Shown in pieces: positions 45,962 through 54,761 of a stretch of 64,000 nt of DNA. Source of the DNA: Tropicimonas sp. IMCC6043 (GTDB lineage: Bacteria; Pseudomonadota; Alphaproteobacteria; Rhodobacterales; Rhodobacteraceae); assembly GCF_004146235.1 (NCBI RefSeq), contig NZ_SELO01000005.1, positions 124,001-188,000 of the forward strand. Direction: 5' to 3'. The position numbers and the translations under genes were made by a program. The notes beneath the pieces are model-generated. The model saw only the letters and a list, made by a program, of their open reading frames with translations. It ran no database searches and had not been told where the DNA came from. The stretch's first letter is position 1. Every line of letters starts with the position of its first letter.

Positions 45962-47955
45962 TCGAATTCCATGATGACATCATCTACGGCGAGGCTGTCA
46001 CCGGGCCGGGCATTGACCTTCGAAACCACGCCCTGACGTTCGGCGCGCAGGATGTTCTCCATCTTCATCGCCTCGATCGTGCAGAGCGGCTGGCCCTCCT
46101 GCACCTCGTCGCCGACGTTGATGTCGAGCTTCACCACCAGTCCGGGCATCGGGCAGAGCAGCATGCGGGACGTGTCGGGCGGTACCTTCTTCGGCATCAG
46201 CCGCGCGAGTTCGCCCTGCCGCGGCGTGAAGACCTGGACCCGGTAGTCGGCGCCGCGGTAGCGGATGCGGTAGCCGGTCGCGATCCGGTCCACCTTGAAG
46301 AAATGCTTGCGCCCGGCGATGTCGACCTCGGCCAGCGTGTCGCCCGGCGTCCAGCGGCTCTTCATGCCGATGCGGCGGTCGTCGAAAACGACGGTGGTGC
46401 CGTGCCTGTTGGCTTCCACCGTCAGAGGGAATTCCTCGCCATCGACCTGAATGATCCACTCGGTGCCCACCTTGCGCTTGTGGTTGTCCATCGTGCCGGA
46501 GATCCGCGTGCGCCGGATCTCGGCAACGCGGAACATGCCGGCCGCACAGGCCGCCACCCGCTTCTTGCCCGCCTCGTCCAGCTCTACGCCGGCGAAACCG
46601 TCGGGATACTCCTCGTCGATAAAGGCGGTGGTGATATTGCCGTCGATGAAGCGCTGGTGATCCATCACCGCGGAGAGGAAGGGGATGTTGTGGCCGATCC
46701 CCTCGACCTCGAAAGCGTCGAGCGCGTCGCGCATATGGTCGATCGCCTTTGCCCGGGTCGGCCCCCAGGTGCAGAGCTTGGCGATCATCGGGTCGTAGAA
46801 CATCGAGATCTCGCCGCCTTCGTAGACGCCAGTGTCGTTGCGAACCCCCTTGTCCTGGGTCGCGGCCTCCGCCGGAGGGCGATAGCGGGTGAGCCGGCCG
46901 ATCGAGGGCAGGAAGCCGCGATAGGGGTCCTCGGCATAAAGGCGGCTCTCGATCGCCCAGCCCTTGATGCCGACATCCTCCTGCTCGATGCCGAGTTCCT
47001 CTCCCGCGGCGACGCGGACCATCTGTTCGACGAGGTCGATGCCGGTGGTCAGTTCGGTCACCGGGTGCTCGACCTGGAGCCGGGTGTTCATCTCGAGAAA
47101 ATAGAAATTCTTCTGGCCGTCGACGATGAACTCCACCGTGCCGGCGGAGGCATAGTTGACCGCCCTGGCCAGCGCGCAGGCCTGGTTGCCCATCGCAGCT
47201 CGGGTCTCGGCATCGAGGAAGGGGCTCGGCGCCTCCTCGATCACTTTCTGGTTGCGCCGCTGGATCGAGCATTCGCGCTCGTTGAGATAGATGCAGTTGC
47301 CGTGCTTGTCGGCCAGCACCTGGATCTCGATATGCCGCGGCTGGGTCACGAATTTCTCGATGAAGATCCGGTCGTCGCCGAAGGATGACGCGGCCTCGTT
47401 CTTCGAGGACTGGAATCCCTCGCGCGCCTGTGCATCGTCCCAGGCGATCCGCATCCCCTTGCCGCCACCACCGGCGCTGGCCTTGATCATGACCGGATAG
47501 CCGATATCGCGCGAGATCCTGACTGCCTCGTCGGCATCCTCGATCAGCCCCATATAGCCGGGAACGGTGTTGACGCCGGCCTTCATGGCGAGCTTCTTGG
47601 AGGTGATCTTGTCGCCCATGGCCTCGATCGCCGAGGCCGGCGGACCGACGAAGGCCACGCCCTCGGCCTCCAGCGCCTCGGCGAATTTCCGGTTCTCCGA
47701 CAGGAAGCCGTAGCCGGGATGCACCGCCTCCGCGCCGCTCTTGCGGATGGCGTCCATCACCTTGTCGATGACGATATAGGACTGGTTCACCGGGGACGGG
47801 CCGATATGGATCGCCTCGTCGGCCATCTGCACATGCAGCGCGTTCTTGTCGGCATCCGAATAGATGGCGACTGTCTTGATCCCCATCGCCCTGGCCGAAC
47901 GGATGACGCGGCAGGCGATCTCACCCCGGTTGGCGATCAGCAATTTCTTGAACAT
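45958..47955 (-). CDS. pccA: Propionyl-CoA carboxylase, biotin-containing alpha subunit
   Basis: A 665-residue subunit with biotin carboxylase and biotin carrier functions. Biotin carboxylase begins at KLLIANRGEIACRVIR, with ATP-grasp motifs KASAGGGGKGMRIAW and EMNTRLQVEHPVTE. A BT-type linking domain follows about residue 460, and the carrier domain has the biotinylated Lys631 in EAMKMEN. With PccB it carboxylates propionyl-CoA to (S)-methylmalonyl-CoA. The ATG at 47955 gives the standard N-terminus MFKKLLIANR. It is separated from pccB by four small genes, a typical rhodobacterial arrangement. Confidence 0.96.
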   Translation of the reverse strand: MFKKLLIANRGEIACRVIRSARAMGIKTVAIYSDADKNALHVQMADEAIHIGPSPVNQSYIVIDKVMDAIRKSGAEAVHPGYGFLSENRKFAEALEAEGVAFVGPPASAIEAMGDKITSKKLAMKAGVNTVPGYMGLIEDADEAVRISRDIGYPVMIKASAGGGGKGMRIAWDDAQAREGFQSSKNEAASSFGDDRIFIEKFVTQPRHIEIQVLADKHGNCIYLNERECSIQRRNQKVIEEAPSPFLDAETRAAMGNQACALARAVNYASAGTVEFIVDGQKNFYFLEMNTRLQVEHPVTELTTGIDLVEQMVRVAAGEELGIEQEDVGIKGWAIESRLYAEDPYRGFLPSIGRLTRYRPPAEAATQDKGVRNDTGVYEGGEISMFYDPMIAKLCTWGPTRAKAIDHMRDALDAFEVEGIGHNIPFLSAVMDHQRFIDGNITTAFIDEEYPDGFAGVELDEAGKKRVAACAAGMFRVAEIRRTRISGTMDNHKRKVGTEWIIQVDGEEFPLTVEANRHGTTVVFDDRRIGMKSRWTPGDTLAEVDIAGRKHFFKVDRIATGYRIRYRGADYRVQVFTPRQGELARLMPKKVPPDTSRMLLCPMPGLVVKLDINVGDEVQEGQPLCTIEAMKMENILRAERQGVVSKVNARPGDSLAVDDVIMEFE

Positions 47956-48024
47956 TGTCCCTCCCCCTGTCGTCTCTTCCTCCACGCGGGGCAGTTCTGC
48001 CCATCCCGCATGCGGACATGAAAG

Positions 48025-48055
48025 CGGCCACCGGCGCGATCCGCGCCGGTGGCCG
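48025..48055. other. Strong perfect hairpin before pccA
   Basis: CGGCCACCGGCGCG and CGCGCCGGTGGCCG pair over 14 bp around the three-base loop ATC. It lies between the small lipoprotein gene and pccA on the minus strand. The bases after it on the minus strand are CTTTC, not a long T-run, so it may act as a partial terminator or an mRNA-stabilising element rather than a full stop. Confidence 0.7.
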
Positions 48056-48102
48056 TCGTGTTGTTACGTATGGACTGGCCTGCAGGAGCCAGTCCGCTCT
48101 GC

Positions 48103-48312
48103 TCAATCGAGCGCGTAGGCGACGTCGTCGGCCAGCGCCCCGGCCGCCGCACCGACGACCGCGCCTGTCGCGACGCTGGTGCCGGCGACTGCCGCCACAC
48201 CAGCCCCCGCCGCCGCGCCCACTCCGGCGCGTTGCAGATCCGTGCCCTGAACGCAGCCGGCCAGCAGGCCGGTTCCGACGACGACAGGCACGATCCAGAA
48301 GCTTCTTGCCAT
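48103..48312 (-). CDS. Small glycine-zipper lipoprotein
   Basis: A 69-residue protein with a lipoprotein signal peptide and lipobox LAGC (Cys20). The mature part is a short Gly/Ala-rich glycine zipper (GVGAAAGAGVAAVAGTSVATGAVVGAAAGAL). Such proteins sit in the outer or inner membrane and often have structural roles. It lies between two hairpins (48025-48055 and 48420-48460), upstream of pccA, and is probably its own transcription unit. Confidence 0.85.
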   Translation of the reverse strand: MARSFWIVPVVVGTGLLAGCVQGTDLQRAGVGAAAGAGVAAVAGTSVATGAVVGAAAGALADDVAYALD

Positions 48313-48419
48313 TCTTGTTCTCCGTTCCGCAATGTTTGCGGCCGCAGAATGATCCTGCGGGAGCGGAGTTGGAAGACCCGACGACGACGATCGGCGATAT
48401 TCCGCAAGTCGTTCTCAGA

Positions 48420-48460
48420 AAAGAAAAAAGGCAGCCGTGCCTTGGGGGGGCGCGGCTGCC
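48420..48460 (-). terminator. Rho-independent terminator after the 133-residue protein gene
   Basis: On the minus strand GGCAGCCG and CGGCTGCC enclose a C-rich loop and are followed by TTTTTTCTTTTC. It lies 166 bp after the stop codon at 48626 in a 313-bp gap (48313-48625) where I see no other gene. It would end the transcript that starts at pccB. Confidence 0.85.
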
Positions 48461-48625
48461 GAAAGTCGGAAGGGGTACTTGTCAAGATCCCGGACACGGC
48501 GGCTGTAGTGGGATGCGCCGCATCTGCGCCATTGCTGCCCCGAGTCGCGGCGCCGGCACAGGCACAGCTTGCCGCAGCCCCGATCTGGGCCGATTCCCGC
48601 CGTTTTGCATCGCGGACCGGCGAAA

Positions 48626-49027
48626 TCATGCCCAATCCTCGTCGTCTTCCGGCCCGCTCTCGGGATCGTCGACGATCTCGAACCCGTCGAGCACATCGGG
48701 AAAGGCGCGTTGCACCGCCTTCAGGTCGACCCGAAGCAGCGCCTCGTAGCTCGCATCATCGAAATTCTCTTCCGCCGGCAAGATCTCGCGCCCGAAGAGC
48801 CAGCTCAGCCGGCCTGCATCGAGATTGCCCCGCTCGAAAGGCGCGTCTCCGAAATGCTCGAGGATCGCCTCGAGGAATGCCGCGTCGGCGCGCCGGTCCG
48901 CCGGCCTGCGGTCGGCATAGCGCTCACGCGCGCGCAGCGGCGTGGCGCCGCCCTTGTTCGCCCGTCGCAGCGTGAACTGGTAATCTGTCCCGGCCAGCCG
49001 GCTCGGGAACCCCCGGTGCTTCAGCAT
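48626..49027 (-). CDS. Conserved-looking small cytoplasmic protein in the pcc cluster
   Basis: A 133-residue soluble protein I cannot assign. It is basic at the N-terminus (YQFTLRRANKGGATPLRARERYADRRP) and strongly acidic at the C-terminus (DDPESGPEDDEDWA). The middle part, LDAGRLSWLFGREILPAEENFDDASYEALLRVDL, looks folded. The ATG at 49027 follows GGAGG. It lies 49 bp after the DUF6497-like gene and before a strong terminator, so it belongs to the pccB transcript. Confidence 0.72.
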   Translation of the reverse strand: MLKHRGFPSRLAGTDYQFTLRRANKGGATPLRARERYADRRPADRRADAAFLEAILEHFGDAPFERGNLDAGRLSWLFGREILPAEENFDDASYEALLRVDLKAVQRAFPDVLDGFEIVDDPESGPEDDEDWA

Positions 49028-49076
49028 GGCGCCCTCCAGCCGGCGCCGACCTGCGCCGATGATGCCCCTGCCCGCG

Positions 49077-49460
49077 TCATTCCCAGACACATCCGTCTTC
49101 GGTCGGCCGGTACGCGCCGATGAACATCGTGGCATCGGGGTCGTGCACGCCGCGCTCGACCGCTCGGTCCATGAGCGTGATCACCACCTGGTCCACGTCG
49201 CCGACCTCGGACGCAGCCGCCAGCCCCTCGCCGTCACACAGCGCGTCGATGTCGTCGACCACGTCGTCATATCCCAGCTTGCCCTCTCCCGCGCCGATCC
49301 GCGTGGTGACGTAGCGCAGGGTGAGCCATCGCTCGCCTCCGGACTGCGCCTCGATGAACCGGTCGAGAAACGCCACCGTGAGCCCAGAGGGCATCACGAT
49401 TTCCTGCGCCTGGGCCGCCGCACCTGTCCAGAGGGCGAGGCTGACTGTCAGCCATCTCAT
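49077..49460 (-). CDS. Secreted DUF6497-like protein
   Basis: A 127-residue protein with a signal peptide (WLTVSLALWTGAAAQAQ). The mature part contains two cysteines, in DDIDALCDGEG and EDGCVWE, that could form a disulfide. MPSGLTVAFLDRFIEAQ and WLTLRYVTTRIG look like a small globular domain; I compare it with the rhodobacterial DUF6497 family from memory. The ATG at 49460 overlaps the previous gene by four bases (ATGA). It is part of the pccB operon, and its periplasmic role is unknown. Confidence 0.75.
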   Translation of the reverse strand: MRWLTVSLALWTGAAAQAQEIVMPSGLTVAFLDRFIEAQSGGERWLTLRYVTTRIGAGEGKLGYDDVVDDIDALCDGEGLAAASEVGDVDQVVITLMDRAVERGVHDPDATMFIGAYRPTEDGCVWE

Positions 49461-49813
49461 CCCCGCACGCCTCCTGCCATTCGCACCCACCGCCGCCGGT
49501 TCGCCGGCGCCTCCAGGACCTCGGCGATCCGAGCCTCGAGCCCGGACCGGTCGAAGCGCGCCGTCGCGACGCGACCGCCGGCCCGCACCGCCAGCCCGTC
49601 TGCGCCCGCGGTCACTTCGACCACCGGCGAGAAGCCCCGCTGCCGCGCCAGCGCCCGCCAGATGTCCTGACGAACCTGCTGCGCCACGCGCTCGCGCGCC
49701 GCATGCGGAAGGATCGTTTCGGCCGCGATATCGAACCGCGCCGGCAAATGCCGCGCCAGCGTCAGCCGCGCCCCCTCGCGCCGCACATGCCACAGCGTCC
49801 CGCTCACCGGCAT
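49457..49813 (-). CDS. Small protein of unknown function after pccB
   Basis: A 118-residue soluble protein starting at an ATG at 49813 with GGGAG upstream; an in-frame ATG at 49852 would add an acidic 13-residue stretch. Basic and helical, with FDIAAETILPHAARERVAQQVRQDIWRALARQRGFSPVVEV as its most ordered-looking part. It lies 98 bp after pccB and is coupled to the next gene by ATGA. Function is unknown. Confidence 0.7.
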   Translation of the reverse strand: MPVSGTLWHVRREGARLTLARHLPARFDIAAETILPHAARERVAQQVRQDIWRALARQRGFSPVVEVTAGADGLAVRAGGRVATARFDRSGLEARIAEVLEAPANRRRWVRMAGGVRG

Positions 49814-49911
49814 CGCTCCCGATTCCCCTGCCGATTCATCGTCGTCATCCATCCTCGTGCTATCTGTCCGGACATGCTTTGGAACGCGGCGCTCCCGACC
49901 GCGCCGCCGCG

Positions 49912-51444
49912 CTAGAGCGGAATGTTGCTGTGCTTCTTCCACGGCATCGCCCGCTTCTTGTGCCGCAGGCTCGCAAAGGCCCGCGCCACCCGCTTCCGGG
50001 TCCGCCGCGGCTGAATCACCTCGTCGATGAAACCGCGCTCGGCGGCCACGAAGGGGTTGGCGAAGCGCCGTTCGTATTCCGCCGTCCGTGCCGCGATCTT
50101 CTCCGGGTCGCCGAGTTCGGACCGGTGCAGGATCTCCACCGCGCCCTTGGCCCCCATCACCGCGATCTCGGCCGTGGGCCAGGCGTAGTTGATGTCGCTC
50201 TTCAGGTGCTTCGAAGACATAACGTCGTAGGCCCCACCATAGGCCTTGCGGGTAATCACCGTCACCTTCGGCACCGTCGCTTCGCCATAGGCGAACAGGA
50301 GCTTGGCCCCGTGCTTGATGACGCCGCCATATTCCTGGTCGGTCCCCGGCATGAAGCCCGGCACGTCGACGAAGGTCAGGATCGGGATCTCGAACGCGTC
50401 GCAGAACCGGACGAACCGCGCCGCCTTCTTGGAACTGTCGATGTCGAGGCAGCCCGCCAGCACCATCGGCTGGTTGGCCACGACGCCAGTCGTCTGCCCC
50501 TCGATGCGGATGAAGCCGGTGATGATATTCTTCGCGTGCTCCGCCTGAATCTCGAAGAAATCTCCCTCGTCGGCCACCTTGGTGACCAGCTCGTGCATGT
50601 CGTAGGGCGTATGCGCGTTGTCCGGCACCAGCGTGTCGAGACTCTCGTCGGCGCGGCTCGGATCGTCGAAGAACGGCCGCACCGGCGCCTTCTGCCGGTT
50701 GTTCATCGGGAGGAAATCGAACAGGCGCCGGATCTCGACCAGCGCCTCGACGTCGTTCTCGAAGGCGCCGTCCGCCACAGAGGATTTCCGCGTGTGGGTC
50801 GAGGCGCCGCCGAGTTCCTCGGCGGTCACCACCTCGTTGGTCACCGTCTTTACCACGTCGGGCCCGGTGACGAACATGTAGGAGGTGTCTTGCACCATGA
50901 AGATGAAGTCTGTCATCGCCGGGGAATAGACAGCGCCCCCCGCGCATGGCCCCATGATGACCGATATCTGCGGGATGATGCCCGAGGCGTCGATATTGCG
51001 CTGGAAGACCTCGGCATATCCCGCGAGGCTGTCCACACCTTCCTGGATCCGGGCGCCGCCGGAATCGTTGAGCCCGATCACCGGCGCGCCGTTCTGCACC
51101 GCCATATCCATGATCTTGCAGATCTTCTGGGCGTGGCTCTCCGAGAGCGAACCGCCGAATACGGTGAAGTCCTGCGAGAAGACATAGACGAGCCGACCGT
51201 TGATCGTGCCCCAGCCCGTGACCACGCCATCGCCCGCCGGCTGTTCGGCCTGCATGCCGAAATCGGTGCAGCGATGAGTGACGAACATGTCGAACTCTTC
51301 GAAGGACCCCTCGTCGAGGAGAAGGTCGATCCGCTCCCGCGCCGTGAGCTTGCCCTTCTTGTGCTGGTTGTCGATGCGGCGCTGGCCGCCACCAAGCCGG
51401 GCCGAGGCCCGCCGCGCCTCGAGTTCCTCAAGAATATCCCTCAT
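49912..51444 (-). CDS. pccB: Propionyl-CoA carboxylase beta subunit
   Basis: A 510-residue carboxyltransferase that moves carboxyl from biotin on PccA to propionyl-CoA. It consists of two crotonase-like halves. Landmarks are [27 protein letters not shown] at the start, [22 protein letters not shown], and [20 protein letters not shown] in the acyl-CoA site. The ATG at 51444 follows GGGGGAGG. The region upstream holds PccR-like boxes and a TTACC-GGT-GGTAA inverted repeat. It is divergent from the exporter gene and is the first gene of the propionate operon. Confidence 0.96.
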   Translation of the reverse strand: MRDILEELEARRASARLGGGQRRIDNQHKKGKLTARERIDLLLDEGSFEEFDMFVTHRCTDFGMQAEQPAGDGVVTGWGTINGRLVYVFSQDFTVFGGSLSESHAQKICKIMDMAVQNGAPVIGLNDSGGARIQEGVDSLAGYAEVFQRNIDASGIIPQISVIMGPCAGGAVYSPAMTDFIFMVQDTSYMFVTGPDVVKTVTNEVVTAEELGGASTHTRKSSVADGAFENDVEALVEIRRLFDFLPMNNRQKAPVRPFFDDPSRADESLDTLVPDNAHTPYDMHELVTKVADEGDFFEIQAEHAKNIITGFIRIEGQTTGVVANQPMVLAGCLDIDSSKKAARFVRFCDAFEIPILTFVDVPGFMPGTDQEYGGVIKHGAKLLFAYGEATVPKVTVITRKAYGGAYDVMSSKHLKSDINYAWPTAEIAVMGAKGAVEILHRSELGDPEKIAARTAEYERRFANPFVAAERGFIDEVIQPRRTRKRVARAFASLRHKKRAMPWKKHSNIPL

Positions 51445-51464
51445 TTCGCCTCCCCCTGATCGTT

Positions 51465-51563
51465 TTACCGGTGGTAACGTCCAAGGCCGCCTCTCGGAAA
51501 GAAAAAAACGGGAAATTTGCAAATATTTGGCAAGCAGCCTTTTGCAAATCGCAAAACTGCGAA
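51465..51563. promoter_or_regulatory. PccR-type operator region between pccB and the exporter gene
   Basis: Two perfect TTTGCAAA palindromes lie at 51516-51523 and 51541-51548. Each has a degenerate partner: TTGGCAAG at 51527-51534 and a GCAAAACTGCGAA stretch at about 51551-51563. TTTGCAAA pairs separated by a few bases are the motif reported for PccR in Rhodobacter sphaeroides (recalled, not checked). An inverted repeat TTACC-GGT-GGTAA at 51465-51477 lies 21 bp from the pccB start. The region is much more AT-rich than its surroundings. Confidence 0.75.
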
Positions 51564-51632
51564 CATAAGGCCGCGCTTCCCGCTCCGCCTGAGCGGATGG
51601 ACAGCACGATCGCCAGCGTCTATTTCCGCTTC

Positions 51633-52853
51633 ATGTCAACGCCCGTAAAGATCACTTTTCTCGATCGTTCCACCCCGCCGCATATTTCCACGCTGGTCCT
51701 GCTCGCAGGGATCTCGGCGATGAACATGTCGATCTTCCTGCCGTCGCTGCCCGCGATGACAGAGTATTTCGGAACCGACTATTCCGTCATGCAGCTCTCG
51801 GTTTCGCTCTACCTCGCAACGACCGCGGTTCTTCAACTGCTCATCGGCTCGATCTCCGACCGGTTCGGCCGCCGTCCGGTCGTCCTCTGGTCCATCGGCT
51901 TTTTCATTGTCGCGACGCTCGGATGCTTGATCGCGCCGAATGCCGCGGTCTTCCTCGTCTTCCGCATGCTCCAGTCGACCGTCGTGGTCGGCATCGTGCT
52001 CTCCCGCGCCGTCGTCCGCGACACCTACCCCCAGAACGAGGCCGCCTCGCGGATCGGCTATGTCACCATGGGCATGTCACTTGTCCCGATGGTCGCACCG
52101 CTGATGGGCGGCACACTGGACGAGCTGTTCGGCTGGCATTCGGTCTTCGTCTTCCTGACGCTGGCGGGCGCGGCGATGCTCTGGCTCTCCTGGCGCGATC
52201 TCGGTGAAACGGCGACCAACACGGGCGCCTCCCTCGCCCAACAGGTCCGCGACTATCCCGAGCTTCTGGTCTCTCCCCGATTCTGGGGCTACGCGCTGGC
52301 AACCGCCTTCACCTCCGGTGCCTTCTTCGCCTTTCTCGGCGGCGGCCCCTATGCCGCGGGCCAGATCTTCAAACTCTCGCCTCAGATGACCGGCCTGTGC
52401 CTTGGCGCACCGGCGATCGGCTACATGGCTGGCAACTATCTGTCCGGTCGCTTTTCCGCTCGGTTCGGAATCAACCCGATGATCCTCTGGGGCGCCCTCT
52501 TCTCGACCGCGGGCCTCGGCCTGTCGCTTGCCCTCGGCATCTTCGGGCTGCACAGCCCCCTCGCCTTTTTTGGCCTTATTGTCACGCTTGGCGTCGGAAA
52601 CGGCATGATCATTCCCAACGCGACCGCGGGCATGCTCTCGGTGCGCCCGAAGCTTGCCGGAACGGCGAGCGGCCTCGGCGGTTTCATCATGGTCGGCGGC
52701 GGCGCCGCGCTCTCGGTGATCGCCGGACATATCATCGAAGGGGCAGCGACACCGATGCCGCTTCAATGGCTGATGTTCGTGGCCGCCGCGCTCTCGCTCG
52801 CCTCGATCCTTGCGGTAATCCGGCGGGAGCGCGTCATGCAGCTTGCGCCCTGA
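51633..52853 (+). CDS. Bcr/CflA-type MFS exporter
   Basis: A 406-residue major-facilitator protein with about 12 hydrophobic helices and the DHA1/Bcr-CflA landmarks: MNMSIFLPSLPAMTEYF in helix 1 and GSISDRFGRRPVVLW in the first cytoplasmic loop. RMLQSTVVVGIVLSRAVVRD in helix 4 is also typical. Relatives export drugs or small metabolites; the substrate here is unknown. The ATG at 51633 gives normal length, with 51597 as an alternative. It sits between pccB and pccR, with PccR-like boxes just upstream, and reads into pccR. Confidence 0.88.
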   Translation: MSTPVKITFLDRSTPPHISTLVLLAGISAMNMSIFLPSLPAMTEYFGTDYSVMQLSVSLYLATTAVLQLLIGSISDRFGRRPVVLWSIGFFIVATLGCLIAPNAAVFLVFRMLQSTVVVGIVLSRAVVRDTYPQNEAASRIGYVTMGMSLVPMVAPLMGGTLDELFGWHSVFVFLTLAGAAMLWLSWRDLGETATNTGASLAQQVRDYPELLVSPRFWGYALATAFTSGAFFAFLGGGPYAAGQIFKLSPQMTGLCLGAPAIGYMAGNYLSGRFSARFGINPMILWGALFSTAGLGLSLALGIFGLHSPLAFFGLIVTLGVGNGMIIPNATAGMLSVRPKLAGTASGLGGFIMVGGGAALSVIAGHIIEGAATPMPLQWLMFVAAALSLASILAVIRRERVMQLAP

Positions 52854-52855
52854 GC

Positions 52856-52885
52856 TTTGCAAAGCGAAGATCGCTAAAAGCGAAG
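52856..52885 (+). promoter_or_regulatory. PccR-type box and direct repeats upstream of pccR
   Basis: A perfect TTTGCAAA lies at 52856-52863, three bases after the exporter stop codon and about 35 bp before the pccR ATG. AAAGCGAAG occurs twice, at 52861-52869 and 52877-52885, and CTGCAAAG follows. The position suggests autoregulation of pccR. Confidence 0.6.
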
Positions 52886-52898
52886 CTGCAAAGCAACC

Positions 52899-54284
52899 AT
52901 GGCCCAGAAGAAACTCTACGTCGGCGTAAAGCTGCGCGAGATCCGTACGCGGCTCGGGCTGACACAGAAGGTCTTTGCCGCGAAGCTAGGGGTTTCGCTG
53001 CCCTATCTCAACCAGATGGAGAACAATCACCGCCCGGTCTCGACCTCCGTCGTACTGGCGCTGGCGCAGGAGTTCGGCCTCGACGTGACCGAGCTCAGTT
53101 CCGGCGACACCGAAAGGCTGGTCGCCGACATGCGCGAGATCCTCGCCGACCCGGTCTTTTCCGACACGCCTCCACTCGCCGATCTTCGGCTGGCCGCCTC
53201 CAACGCCCCCGCACTGACCCGCGCCTTTCTCGAGCTTCACTCGGCCTACCGCCGCACCCAGGAACGCATGGCCACACTCGACGCCGCGATCGGCCAGCGG
53301 GCCGATGTCGTGGCCGCATCGCCATGGGACGAGGTCCGGGACTTCTTTCACTATATCGACAATCATATCGATGCCGTTGATCGCGCCGCAGAGTTCTTCG
53401 CCGGCGACGACCCGATGAAGGCCGCCGAGAGGGAACTCGAAAAACGTGGCATAACCACACGGTATTCTGAAGAAACCGTCGTGCGCGCATACGACCCTTC
53501 GGCGCGCAGCCTGACCCTCTCGGCGCGCGCCAGCCCGGCGACACGGAACTTCCAGATTCTCCACCAGATTGCACTTTTCACACAAAGGGACCTGCTCGAG
53601 GCCACGCTCGACCTGGCCCGCCTGCAAAGCGCGGACTCGCGCTCCATTGCGCGTATCGGACTGGCCAATTACTTCGCCGGCGCTGCGCTCCTGCCCTATG
53701 GCCGCTTTCGCGCAGCAGCGCGCACGATGCGGCACGACATCGAGCGCCTGGCGCACCGCTTCGACGCCTCGCTCGAACAGGTCATGCACCGGCTCTCGAC
53801 CCTGCAGCGGACCGGCGACAAGGGCGTGCCGTTTTTCTTCGTCTGTGTCGACCAGGCCGGCAACATCACCAAGCGCCATTCGGCGACACGGCTTCAGTTC
53901 GCACGGTTCGGCGGCGCCTGCCCGCTTTGGAATGTGCACCGCGCCTTCGAGACGCCGGGCCGCTTCCTGCGCCAACTCGCCGAGACCCCGGACGGGGTGC
54001 GCTACCTGCTGCTCGCGCGCGACGTCTCGAAACCCGCCGGCGCCTGGGGCACCCCGGATCGCCGCCACGCGATCGCGCTCGGATGCGAAGTCGGCCATGC
54101 CGCCGAGTTGGTCTATGCCGACGGGCTCGACACCGGCAATCCGGCTGCCTATGAGCCGATCGGCACCTCCTGCCGGATCTGCGAGCGGCGCGACTGCCAC
54201 CAGCGCTCGATCCCGCCGCTGGAGCGCCAGTTGCGATTCCCGGAGAACCGGCGGCAGCTCTTGCCCTACGAGATCGGCGAGTGA
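52899..54284 (+). CDS. pccR: Short-chain fatty acyl-CoA regulator PccR (ScfR family)
   Basis: A 461-residue transcription factor with an XRE-type helix-turn-helix at about 10-65 (LREIRTRLGLTQKVFAAKLGVSLPYLNQMENNHRPVS). A long middle part contains an IrrE/ImmA-peptidase-like segment near HQIALF that lacks the HExxH zinc motif. The C-terminal domain has a Cys-rich CRICERRDCHQR. PccR in Rhodobacter sphaeroides controls pccB in response to propionyl-CoA; the same role is likely here from sequence, linkage and nearby TTTGCAAA boxes. The ATG at 52899 is 45 bp after the exporter gene. Confidence 0.92.
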   Translation: MAQKKLYVGVKLREIRTRLGLTQKVFAAKLGVSLPYLNQMENNHRPVSTSVVLALAQEFGLDVTELSSGDTERLVADMREILADPVFSDTPPLADLRLAASNAPALTRAFLELHSAYRRTQERMATLDAAIGQRADVVAASPWDEVRDFFHYIDNHIDAVDRAAEFFAGDDPMKAAERELEKRGITTRYSEETVVRAYDPSARSLTLSARASPATRNFQILHQIALFTQRDLLEATLDLARLQSADSRSIARIGLANYFAGAALLPYGRFRAAARTMRHDIERLAHRFDASLEQVMHRLSTLQRTGDKGVPFFFVCVDQAGNITKRHSATRLQFARFGGACPLWNVHRAFETPGRFLRQLAETPDGVRYLLLARDVSKPAGAWGTPDRRHAIALGCEVGHAAELVYADGLDTGNPAAYEPIGTSCRICERRDCHQRSIPPLERQLRFPENRRQLLPYEIGE

Positions 54285-54290
54285 AGGGGA

Positions 54291-54533
54291 TCAGGAGGCG
54301 GATCTGAGCCGGCGATAGATCTCGTCCTTGAGGAGCATCCGCCGCTTGCGAAGCTGATGCTCCGCCAGTTCCTCCATCGGGCGTTCGTAGGTTTCGGCGG
54401 CGTGGATACGCAGGTTCAGCGCCCTGTACTCCTCGACCAGCGCAGCGAAGAGCGAGTCCTCGACGACGAGCGCATCGATCAGCTCGCGCTGGTCGGGAAA
54501 TTCCTCTGCCAGTTCGTGCGGAACCTGCGACAT
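54291..54533 (-). CDS. YdcH/DUF465-family small protein
   Basis: An 80-residue helical protein of the DUF465 (YdcH) family, with the family ending HQLRKRRMLLKDEIYRRLR. These are short, probably helical-hairpin proteins of unknown role. The ATG at 54533 is preceded by AGGAGGAGGA, a strong ribosome site. It converges on pccR with 6 bp between stop codons and is divergent from the peptidoglycan-binding gene. An Fnr-like site lies in the shared upstream region. Confidence 0.88.
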   Translation of the reverse strand: MSQVPHELAEEFPDQRELIDALVVEDSLFAALVEEYRALNLRIHAAETYERPMEELAEHQLRKRRMLLKDEIYRRLRSAS

Positions 54534-54638
54534 GGCTTCCTCCTCCTTTTGGCGGACCCTCCGATGCGAACATGCCTCCGCCACGGCGCCCCGGCCGTCC
54601 GCGACCTGATTGATAGGCCTCTCGCACGACCTGCCGCC

Positions 54639-54652
54639 TTGATCTGGCGCAA
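54639..54652. promoter_or_regulatory. Possible Fnr/FnrL-like site
   Basis: TTGATCTGGCGCAA matches TTGAT-N4-ATCAA at eight of ten positions. It is about 106 bp upstream of the YdcH-like gene (minus) and 110 bp upstream of the peptidoglycan-binding gene (plus), so either could be the target. The match is weaker than the site at 14919. Confidence 0.35.
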
Positions 54653-54761
54653 TTCCGCGCGATCCGGGCTTGGCGATTGCCCGCGGCGGTGAGTTGTTGG
54701 AACATATGAGCGTGGTCGAAAGTTGGTACACACGGGCGTAGCCGATGAGGAGACAGCGAGG

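Noticed and set aside
45943-47388. A 481-codon plus-strand frame opposite pccA
   Set aside because: Same pattern of antisense coding in a GC-rich gene.
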